5,808 nucleotides of DNA from Armatimonadota bacterium (GTDB lineage: Bacteria; Armatimonadota; Fimbriimonadia; Fimbriimonadales; Fimbriimonadaceae), in contig JAEYWW010000261.1 of NCBI GenBank assembly GCA_023428805.1, forward strand, positions 1 to 5,808, given 5' to 3'. A program made the translations under genes and the position numbers. Below, in pieces: positions 1 to 5,547 of the stretch. Under the pieces are notes generated by a model, which saw only the letters and a list, made by a program, of their open reading frames with translations, ran no database searches and had not been told where the DNA came from. Every line of letters starts with the position of its first letter. The first letter of the stretch is position 1.

Positions 1-338
1 ATCAACCCTGTCATCACCACGCACAGCACCAAGCGGGCGACGTTCGGCACATGTCGAAGCTGGTACAGGCCAAGCAATGAAGCGCAGGTCAACCATGATC
101 CTACGATCAGGAGCATTGCGCGGAAGCCGTTGTAGAAGATTCCTGTCTCCTCTGCAAGACCAGGAATCAGGCGAAAGATGGCGAAGACCGTCACGACCGC
201 AAAGAGGTCCGCCAGCAGCAGGATGAAGCGGCGTTCCCCCACGCGCAAAAACCACCGGGGCCTGACTGGCGGCAGCAAAGGAGGCGGTGCATCCCCGGCG
301 GAACGATCGCTCCGAAGTCCGGGGTTGAGCGAGGACAT
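1..338 (-). CDS. Membrane protein N-terminus, probably initiating sugar transferase (partial)
   Basis: The first 112 residues of a minus-strand gene are visible, and the rest lies beyond the left edge. They begin with a proline-rich, probably cytoplasmic leader (residues 1-30), then the basic stretch LRVGERR (31-37). A hydrophobic segment follows at about 38-58, a second at about 74-92 ending in LLGLY, and a third begins near 100. This layout (basic motif, L-rich helix with an Asp, then a second helix ending in GLY) is typical of the amino end of polyprenyl glycosylphosphotransferases. Those enzymes move a sugar phosphate from a nucleotide sugar to undecaprenyl phosphate at the inner membrane, starting polysaccharide repeat-unit assembly. 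The catalytic domain is outside the window, so the assignment depends on topology and context. Another polytopic polysaccharide membrane protein is possible. The ATG follows the manC stop by 5 bases, with only a weak AAGGG-like ribosome site, which suggests translational coupling. Confidence 0.6.
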   Translation of the reverse strand, partial: MSSLNPGLRSDRSAGDAPPPLLPPVRPRWFLRVGERRFILLLADLFAVVTVFAIFRLIPGLAEETGIFYNGFRAMLLIVGSWLTCASLLGLYQLRHVPNVARLVLCVVMTGL

Positions 339-343
339 CGCCC

Positions 344-1420
344 TTATTCTGCTTTGGAGACGGGTTTGATTGCGCCCTTGGCGAAGATTTTTATGTCCTG
401 AGAACGATCTTTTGGACAAATGAGGATGGCGTCGTCGGTCGCCACCACGACCAAATCTTCGACCCCAAGGAGATGGATGGTCTGCGTGCTCTGGTTGTCC
501 ACCACGCATCCCGAAACTTCATGCAGGACAGCGGCCCCCCGCACAGTTGAATTGGTCTCATCGACCCCCAGAGTACGGCTCAAGGCCGGCCACGAGCCGA
601 GATCATCCCAAGTGAACTCAGCGGGGACGACGCAGACTTTCTCCGCCTTCTCCATCAGCGCGACATCAATGGAGAGGTTGGGCAGCCGACGGAAAGCCTC
701 TTCGGCCAAAGCTCTTTCTCCACGAGCCAGCGCATGGGCGATCTCTCCGAGCACCTGCCGCATTTCCGGCTGAGTCCGCTCAAGCTCCCGCGCAAATGCC
801 CCGAGCGTCCAGAAGAACATTCCGGAATTCCACAGGAAGCCGCCCTCCTCCAGCCACGCCTGCGCGGTCTCAAGATCGGGCTTTTCACGGAATCGCTCCG
901 CCTGGTAACCCGGCCCCACACACCCGCCCAGTTCGATGTATCCAAACCCCGTTTCAGGGCGGTCGGGGGGGATGCCGATGGTGACGAGCGCGTCGTGTTC
1001 CTGGGCGAGCTGGATGGCCTTCTCCGCAGTTTGGAGAAAGCCATCGAGAGGTTCGATGGTCTGGTCAGCCGTCAGCACCGCCCAGATGGTGTCCTGCCAG
1101 CCTTCAGGATCAGCCGCCATGAAATGAGCCGCCGCCCAAATCAGGCAACCGGCGGTGTTGCGCTTGTCCGGCTCGGCGAACATTCTGTCCGGCGAGAGGC
1201 CAGGGCTTGCGACTCGGCTGCCATCCAAAAGATGGGGCAGGGTGGCGAGCCAGACATGGTCATTGCCCGCCAATGCCGCCGCCCGTTCGCGGGCGAGATC
1301 GAGGAGCGGGCGCGAATCGGATGTCAAAGCCAGAAACTGTTTGGGATGATCCCAGGTCGAGGCAGGCCAGAACCGCTCGCCTGAACCTCCCGCCATGATG
1401 ATCGCCGCCCGCTTCGCCAC
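344..1420 (-). CDS. manC: Mannose-1-phosphate guanylyltransferase
   Basis: This 358-residue cytoplasmic enzyme is predicted to convert mannose-1-phosphate and GTP to GDP-mannose, a precursor of mannose, fucose or rhamnose residues in surface polysaccharides. The nucleotidyltransferase signature GGSGERFWP is at residues 11-19, followed by HPKQFL at 25-30. The family's EPxxRNTA motif is present (EPDKRNTA, 83-90), as are GFGYIELG (158-165), FREKP (177-181), WNSGMFFW (197-204) and a WDDLGSW motif in the last third. Its length matches single-domain guanylyltransferases and leaves no room for the carboxy-terminal phosphomannose isomerase domain of bifunctional ManC/AlgA proteins, so mannose-6-phosphate must come from elsewhere. 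The usual P-(A/S)-D-H motif reads TADQ at 117-120, with Gln in place of His. The start is GTG, preceded by a good ribosome site, and the gene lies 8 bases after the epimerase gene. Confidence 0.93.
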   Translation of the reverse strand: MAKRAAIIMAGGSGERFWPASTWDHPKQFLALTSDSRPLLDLARERAAALAGNDHVWLATLPHLLDGSRVASPGLSPDRMFAEPDKRNTAGCLIWAAAHFMAADPEGWQDTIWAVLTADQTIEPLDGFLQTAEKAIQLAQEHDALVTIGIPPDRPETGFGYIELGGCVGPGYQAERFREKPDLETAQAWLEEGGFLWNSGMFFWTLGAFARELERTQPEMRQVLGEIAHALARGERALAEEAFRRLPNLSIDVALMEKAEKVCVVPAEFTWDDLGSWPALSRTLGVDETNSTVRGAAVLHEVSGCVVDNQSTQTIHLLGVEDLVVVATDDAILICPKDRSQDIKIFAKGAIKPVSKAE

Positions 1421-1423
1421 GAT

Positions 1424-1430
1424 CTCTCCT
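1424..1430 (-). promoter_or_regulatory. Ribosome binding site deciding the GTG start of manC
   Basis: Read on the minus strand, AGGAGAG lies 3 to 9 bases before the GTG at 1420-1418. Its first two bases are the last two of the epimerase stop codon TAG (1431-1429). The AGGAG core has a 5-base spacer to the start. This is the best Shine-Dalgarno match in the operon and supports GTG, with protein start MAKRAAIIMAGG, over the internal ATG at codon 9, which would cut into the nucleotide-binding motif. Confidence 0.75.
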
Positions 1431-2538
1431 ACGACTTTGCGAGGGCGGCCAACGCGAGGTCGCAGATCTTTTCGGCGGCTTTCCCGTCGCCATAGGGATT
1501 GGCCTGGTGCGCCATTGCTTCGAAGGCTTCCTGAGACTCCAGCAGTCGGGAGGCTTCCGCAAAGATCACTTCCTCGTCCGTCCCGATCAGCTTGGCGCAG
1601 CCCGCGTCCACTCCTTCGGGGCGTTCGGTGGTGAGGCGGAGCACCAAAACGGGGATGCCGAAGCTGGGCGCTTCTTCTTGAACCCCGCCTGAATCAGTCA
1701 GGATCAGCGTGCTCCGCTGCATCAATTTGACGAACTTTGGATACTCCGGGGGCTCAATCAGGCTGATGCGCGGGTGTCCATCCAGGATGCTGGTCAAAGT
1801 CTCTCGGACGACCGGGTTTCGATGCATCGGCACCATCAAGTGCACGTCGTCAAACTTCTCCACCAGCCGTTTCGCAGCTCGCGCGATCCCCTGCTGAGGC
1901 TCGCCCCAATTCTCCCGGCGGTGGGTTGTCAGCAGCACGACCCGGCCCTGATGATCGGGCAGCCACGTCTGCGGCTCCTGCTCGGCGACGCGGAACACCG
2001 CGTCAATCCCCGTGTTTCCCGTCACAAAAATGTTGGCGGGATCGAATCCTTCCCGAAGCAGGTTGTCCGCTGACCATTGCGTGGGAGCATAGTGCTGAGC
2101 GGCAACGATGCCTGCGGCTCGTCTGTTGAATTCTTCAGGAAAAGGGTTGTACAAATCATGCGTTCGCAACCCGGCCTCAACGTGTCCAAACGGGATGTTT
2201 TTATAGAACGCCGCAAGGCTCGCCACAAAGGTCGTGGTTGTGTCGCCCTGCGCCATCACCCAATCGGGTTTGAATTGCTCCAGTGCTTCGTCCAAGCCAA
2301 TCAAGGCCCTCGCGGTGAGCTCCGCGAGGGTCTGTCCATGCTTCATCAAGCCCAGGTCCGCGTCCGGCTGCACTCCGAAGGTCTCGAAAACCTGCTCCAG
2401 CATCTCCCGGTGCTGACCCGTTGAGAGCGTGATCACCTCGCACTGGTCGGAGAGCTGCTTGAGTCGGAGGATGACGGGCATCGTCTTGATCGCGTCCGGT
2501 CGCGTTCCGACGATGCAGGCAATCTTGGATTTGGCCAT
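1429..2538 (-). CDS. wecB: UDP-N-acetylglucosamine 2-epimerase (non-hydrolysing)
   Basis: This 369-residue cytoplasmic enzyme is predicted to interconvert UDP-GlcNAc and UDP-ManNAc. Family motifs run the whole length: GTRPDAIK (11-18), the TGQHREML loop (40-47), QGDTTT (97-102), HVEAGLRT (119-126), PEEFNRR (134-140), TGNTGIDA (173-180), THRREN (205-210), MHRNP (238-242), DSGGVQEEAP (282-291) and TERPEGVDAG (304-313). D99, E121, E135 and H206 correspond, by motif alignment, to catalytic or binding residues known in E. coli WecB. Length is normal. Two variations are visible: Asp15 where Glu is usual in GTRPEAIK, and Leu302 where the family normally has Asp or Asn (LR[D/N]TTERPE). The GTRP opening fits WecB-type enzymes better than the WbpI type acting on diacetamido uronic acids, although neighbouring genes leave the substrate open. 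The ATG lies 2 bases after the aminotransferase stop; the nearest AAGGAG (2556-2561) is 17 bases away, so coupled translation is likely. Confidence 0.94.
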   Translation of the reverse strand: MAKSKIACIVGTRPDAIKTMPVILRLKQLSDQCEVITLSTGQHREMLEQVFETFGVQPDADLGLMKHGQTLAELTARALIGLDEALEQFKPDWVMAQGDTTTTFVASLAAFYKNIPFGHVEAGLRTHDLYNPFPEEFNRRAAGIVAAQHYAPTQWSADNLLREGFDPANIFVTGNTGIDAVFRVAEQEPQTWLPDHQGRVVLLTTHRRENWGEPQQGIARAAKRLVEKFDDVHLMVPMHRNPVVRETLTSILDGHPRISLIEPPEYPKFVKLMQRSTLILTDSGGVQEEAPSFGIPVLVLRLTTERPEGVDAGCAKLIGTDEEVIFAEASRLLESQEAFEAMAHQANPYGDGKAAEKICDLALAALAKS

Positions 2539-2540
2539 GA

Positions 2541-3653
2541 TTACGAGGCCAGCGACTCCTTGATCACGTCCACAACCCGCTTCTGTTGCTCAGCCGTGAT
2601 CTGCGGCCAGATGGGCAGGCTGAGGACTTCTTCTGAAAGCCTGTCCGAGTTGGCGAGGCGCGGGTACTGCCCGGCATAAACCTCAAGGCGATCCTGCGGA
2701 ATCGGATAGTAGATCATCGTCATCACACCTTTTTCCGCCGCCTTCTGGTGGACTTCGTCGCGCCGTCCGTTCTGCACCCGGATGGTGTATTGGTGGAAGA
2801 CGTGGCCTTCTGCGACCTGCGGCGCGATCACGCCTTCGACATCCGCCAGCAGTTCGCCGTAGAGAGAGGCCACGCGGCGGCGGGCTTCGTTGTAGCCCGC
2901 AACCAGAGGCAGTTTGACGCGGAGGATCACGGCCTGCATCGCATCGAGGCGCGAATTGTAGCCGAGAAGCTCGTTGTGATACCGCTTCGCGGAGCCGTGG
3001 ACGCACAGCTTGCGGCTCATCGCCGCGATCTCGTCGTCGTTGGTCGTGATCAGGCCCGCATCGCCATACGCGCCCAAGTTCTTGGTGGGGAAGAAGCTGT
3101 AGGCTCCCACTGCGCCGATGGTGCCGGTCATCTTGCCCTTGTACGGCGCGCCCCAGGATTGTGCGCAGTCCTCGATGATCTGCAGATTGTGCTTGGCCGC
3201 GATCTCCATGATGCGGTCCATGTTGGCGGGAAGGCCGAAGAGGTGGACCGGCATGATCGCCTTGGTCTTCTCGGTGATCGCGGCTTCGATCAAGTCCACA
3301 TCCATGTTCATCGAATCGAGTTCGACATCCACGAAGACCGGCTTCGCGCCAATGTTGCTGATGGATTCGGCGGTGGCGAAGAAGCTGAAGGGAGTGGTGA
3401 TCACTTCATCGCCAGGCTGAATGCCCATGGCGCGGAGGCCGATGATGAGAGCGTCGGTTCCGCTGTTGCACCCGATGGCGTGCTTCGCACCCAGATGCTC
3501 GCAGCATTCTCGTTCAAAAGCTTCGACCTCGGGGCCGAGGATGAACTGCGCGGATTTGAGCACGCGCTGCAGTCCAGCATTGATCTCATCCCAATGGGCT
3601 TCGATTTCGGGTTGGAGGTCGAGGATCGGAATACGGTCGATGCCGCTCTGCAT
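2541..3653 (-). CDS. DegT/DnrJ/EryC1/StrS-family sugar aminotransferase
   Basis: This 370-residue PLP-dependent aminotransferase is predicted to transfer an amino group, usually from glutamate, to a keto-sugar nucleotide. Visible signatures are IPILDL (8-13), FILGPEVEAFE (37-47), NSGTDAL (63-69, PLP phosphate contact), PFSFFATAE (88-96), PVHLFGLPANMD (135-146), EDCAQSWGA (161-169, with D162 for the PLP ring nitrogen) and SFFPTKNLGAYGDAG (186-200), where K191 is the Schiff-base lysine. A later HGSAKRYHNELLGYNSRLD stretch is the family's substrate-binding region. Local motifs most resemble WbpE/WlbE-type enzymes that make 3-amino sugars, but 4-amino-sugar enzymes (WecE, PerA) share the fold, so no symbol is given. 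The keto-forming partner (dehydrogenase or 4,6-dehydratase) is not in the window. ATG 3653 is the first possible start, since an in-frame TAA lies at 3668-3666. No good Shine-Dalgarno is seen. It is the first gene of the four-gene minus-strand operon. Confidence 0.92.
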   Translation of the reverse strand: MQSGIDRIPILDLQPEIEAHWDEINAGLQRVLKSAQFILGPEVEAFERECCEHLGAKHAIGCNSGTDALIIGLRAMGIQPGDEVITTPFSFFATAESISNIGAKPVFVDVELDSMNMDVDLIEAAITEKTKAIMPVHLFGLPANMDRIMEIAAKHNLQIIEDCAQSWGAPYKGKMTGTIGAVGAYSFFPTKNLGAYGDAGLITTNDDEIAAMSRKLCVHGSAKRYHNELLGYNSRLDAMQAVILRVKLPLVAGYNEARRRVASLYGELLADVEGVIAPQVAEGHVFHQYTIRVQNGRRDEVHQKAAEKGVMTMIYYPIPQDRLEVYAGQYPRLANSDRLSEEVLSLPIWPQITAEQQKRVVDVIKESLAS

Positions 3654-3680
3654 GGTGCACTGAGTTTACTGCCTCGCCCC

Positions 3681-3710
3681 ATTAAGTGAGGGGTAAGCTC
3701 ACCCTGTGAA
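3681..3710 (-). promoter_or_regulatory. Candidate promoter of the polysaccharide operon
   Basis: On the minus strand, TTCACA (3710-3705, five of six bases of the -35 consensus) and CTTAAT (3686-3681, four of six of the -10 consensus) are 18 bases apart. This would start transcription near 3674 and give a leader of about 20 bases before the aminotransferase ATG. CTTAAT is one of the few AT-rich hexamers in the 52-base divergent gap. The -10 lacks the important second-position A, and the host's sigma factor preferences are unknown. The -35 would overlap the first codons of the divergent gene. Confidence 0.22.
3686..3702. repeat. Short inverted repeat in the divergent intergenic gap
   Basis: GTGAG (3686-3690) and CTCAC (3698-3702) are perfect 5-base inverted arms around a 7-base centre. 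The site lies between the proposed -10 and -35 elements of the leftward operon and just before the GTG of the rightward gene, which is where an operator for both could sit. The same bases can also pair as AGGGGT/ACCCT, with one bulged G, in the leader of the rightward transcript. The arms are short enough to be chance. Confidence 0.25.
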
Positions 3711-4524
3711 CCTGCGATTTGCTTCTTTGACCATCGTTGCCCTGGCTCTTTCGAGCGCATCGTTCGCCGACTCGAAACTCACCGGCTATCACAGATATCC
3801 TCAATTTCGAGGGTTGAGCGGCCTGCCAGGGGGCGGCTTTGGCGTCAATCGCTACGGCCAGCCCGACTTTCGCGGGGCAATGGCGTACAGCACGCCCGTC
3901 GCCTACGGGCTGAAGGACTGGAGAGTTGTGGTCGGCGGCTCATTCGTGAGCAAGAACGGCACATTCTCATTCAGCGAGAACACCAACACCAGCAATGACA
4001 CGGGGAATGGCACGGGCCAGTTTCTGGTGGGGGTGCCGATCGACAAATTTGGTGAACTGACTGTTGGATACATGGTGCTCAGCACCGAAGGAGACGGCGC
4101 GTTCAACTTCCAATGGTCGCCGCCCAATCAGAAGGGTGATGTCCACTTTGCCGTCGGAGTCCAAGACCTGCGCGGAAATGGCGGGGCCTCGGGCACGAAT
4201 GTCAAGGGTGATCTGGACAACAGCACCAGCTTTTATGGCGTCGGCACCTGGCAGGCGAATGAGAAGACCTTCCTCTCTCTGGGTGCGGGCACCAAGCGAT
4301 TTGGAGGAGTCTTTGGAAGCGCAAGCTATCAGCTTCACACCAACGTCAAGGCCTTCGCAGAATACGATCACTTCAATTGGAACTTCGGCCTGGCCTTCAA
4401 CCCCTTCTCCAGGCAGTTGAAGGAAGAGACTTGGTACAGCAATGAGAAGCGGACCGAGCTGACCATGCAGGTCGGTGTTGTCGCGGGCCGCCACGCGTAT
4501 TGGGCGTTGAACTTCAGCTTCTAA
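3706..4524 (+). CDS. Predicted outer-membrane beta-barrel protein near the polysaccharide operon
   Basis: This is a 272-residue secreted protein that I cannot assign to a named family with certainty. Residues 1-21 form a clear signal peptide: MNLR, a hydrophobic core to about 15, and ASFA followed by D22, a good signal peptidase I site. The mature part alternates hydrophobic and polar residues in short stretches rich in Gly and aromatics, separated by Asn/Gly/Thr/Ser-rich probable loops (92-104 and about 156-171). It ends in Phe, as expected for barrel insertion. The pieces HFAVGVQDL (147-155) and AEYDHFNWNFGLAF (218-231) faintly recall YjbH-type barrels linked to exopolysaccharide secretion; this is memory-based and unproven. 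A porin-like or other small barrel is equally possible. The GTG start is forced: an in-frame TAA lies at 3694-3696 and the first internal ATG would lose the signal peptide. GAGGGG (3688-3693) is a distant, weak ribosome site. The gene diverges from the operon and overlaps the galE end by 4 bases. Confidence 0.8.
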   Translation: MNLRFASLTIVALALSSASFADSKLTGYHRYPQFRGLSGLPGGGFGVNRYGQPDFRGAMAYSTPVAYGLKDWRVVVGGSFVSKNGTFSFSENTNTSNDTGNGTGQFLVGVPIDKFGELTVGYMVLSTEGDGAFNFQWSPPNQKGDVHFAVGVQDLRGNGGASGTNVKGDLDNSTSFYGVGTWQANEKTFLSLGAGTKRFGGVFGSASYQLHTNVKAFAEYDHFNWNFGLAFNPFSRQLKEETWYSNEKRTELTMQVGVVAGRHAYWALNFSF

Positions 4525-5510
4525 GCTCGGTCGTTGTATCCCATCGGGTTTGCCTGCATCCATTGCCAGGCATGCCCGATGATTGTTTCCAGATCGTCGA
4601 ATTGAGGCGACCAGCCCCACTCGTTTTGAATCGCGGATGAGTCGGCCACCAGCCTTGCGGGGTCGCCCGGTCGGCGGTCTGCCTCCCGGATCTCAAAGTC
4701 ATTTCCGGTCACCTTTCGGCAGGCATCGACGACTTCCTGCACGCTTGAGCCACGGCCATATCCAAGGTTGTAGCGTCGGGATTCTCCCCCTTCAAGGAGA
4801 TGGTGGAGGGCCAGCCAATGCGCTTCGACAAGGTCCATGACATGGACGTAGTCGCGGATGCAGGTTCCGTCCGGCGTGTCGTAGTCGCGTCCGAAGATGG
4901 AGATGCCGTCCGTACGTCCCGCCGCCGCGAGGAGAATGCGGGGGATCAGGTGGGTTTCGGGCTCGTGATCCTCACCGATTCGACCATCCGGGTCGGCGCC
5001 AGCGGCATTGAAGTAGCGCAGACAGACCGAGCGGAAGTCGTGGGCGAAGTCGTAGGAGTCGATCAGCATTTCCGCCGCCAGCTTGGTCGCCCCATAAGGG
5101 CTGGCGGGACGCTTGGGGTGCGATTCCGAGAGCAGCGGAGTCTCAGGTTCGCCATAGACGGCTGCGGTCGAGCTGAAGATGATCTTGCGGCAATCCGCTT
5201 GCCGCATCGCTTCGAGAAGGTTGAGAACCCCTCCGACGTTGTTCGCCCAGTATCGTCCCGGCTCCCGCGCGCTTTCGCCGACCTCAATGTAGGCGGCGAA
5301 GTTGATGACGGCATCGATCCTGTTCTCTTGGAAGACCCGTTGAAGGCTTGCGGGTTCACGCAGATCGGCTTGGACGAGCGGGGAGCCTGCGATGGCCGCA
5401 CGGTGCCCCTTTTCAAGATTGTCCAGCACAAGATGCTCGACGCCTTCGGCGCGAAGGCGCAGGCACATATGAGAGCCGATGAACCCGGCTCCTCCGACCA
5501 CAAGAATCAT
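4521..5510 (-). CDS. galE: UDP-glucose 4-epimerase
   Basis: This 329-residue short-chain dehydrogenase/reductase-fold enzyme is predicted to interconvert UDP-glucose and UDP-galactose with tightly bound NAD, feeding galactose into the polysaccharide. It shows the NAD motif GGAGFIGSH (6-14), DNLEKGH (30-36), NFAAYIEVGES (70-80), NNVGGVLNLLEAM (90-102), FSSTAAVYGEP (112-122), the catalytic YGATK (Y139, K143) with T115 at the Ser124 position of the E. coli enzyme, RYFNAAGADPDG (165-176), GTCIRDYVHVMDL (215-227) and YNLGYGRGSSVQEV (247-260). Length is normal. Residue 287, aligned with E. coli Tyr299, is Leu, so the bulky group that excludes N-acetylated sugars is absent and UDP-GlcNAc/GalNAc may also be accepted. 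ATG 5510 was chosen because it gives the standard MILVVGGAGFIGSH beginning. The TTG at 5558 would add 16 unrelated residues and overlap the upstream gene. No strong ribosome site or promoter is evident before it. Confidence 0.94.
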   Translation of the reverse strand: MILVVGGAGFIGSHMCLRLRAEGVEHLVLDNLEKGHRAAIAGSPLVQADLREPASLQRVFQENRIDAVINFAAYIEVGESAREPGRYWANNVGGVLNLLEAMRQADCRKIIFSSTAAVYGEPETPLLSESHPKRPASPYGATKLAAEMLIDSYDFAHDFRSVCLRYFNAAGADPDGRIGEDHEPETHLIPRILLAAAGRTDGISIFGRDYDTPDGTCIRDYVHVMDLVEAHWLALHHLLEGGESRRYNLGYGRGSSVQEVVDACRKVTGNDFEIREADRRPGDPARLVADSSAIQNEWGWSPQFDDLETIIGHAWQWMQANPMGYNDRA

Positions 5511-5511
5511 G

Positions 5512-5547
5512 CCCGGCAGACTACCTTGACCAGTTTCTGTTGCCGGG
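5512..5547. repeat. Inverted repeat between the upstream gene's stop and the galE start
   Basis: CCCGGCA (5512-5518) and TGCCGGG (5541-5547) are perfect 7-base inverted arms separated by 22 bases. Read on the minus strand, the hairpin starts directly after the stop codon of the upstream gene (5550-5548) and ends one base before the galE ATG (5510). There is no T-run after it, so it does not look like an intrinsic terminator. It could affect RNA stability or galE translation, or be coincidental in GC-rich DNA. Confidence 0.4.

Noticed and set aside
965..971. Run of seven G (C on the coding strand) in manC, considered as a phase-variation tract
   Set aside because: The frame is intact through it and it simply encodes adjacent prolines. 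Seven bases is short for a switching tract.
734..1384. A 216-codon plus-strand open frame opposite manC
   Set aside because: It is antisense to a clear ManC and its translation is Arg-rich without any recognisable domain, so it is a shadow.
2748..3689. A 313-codon plus-strand open frame opposite the aminotransferase gene
   Set aside because: It is exactly antisense to a gene with strong family motifs along its whole length. Its product has no recognisable motif, and long antisense frames are expected from GC-rich codon bias.
3686..3702. GTGA...TCAC considered as a CRP/FNR-type binding site
   Set aside because: The spacing between GTGA and TCAC is 9 bases rather than the 6 of the CRP consensus, and the outer bases do not match.
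4516..4527. AGCTT-CT-AAGCT palindrome at the galE/barrel gene junction, considered as a bidirectional terminator
   Set aside because: The 2-base loop is too small to form a hairpin with these arms, and there is no T-run on either side.
3967..4620. A 217-codon minus-strand open frame opposite the barrel gene
   Set aside because: The plus strand here encodes a signal peptide and a barrel-like pattern. The minus frame has neither motif nor a sensible start and runs into the end of galE out of frame.
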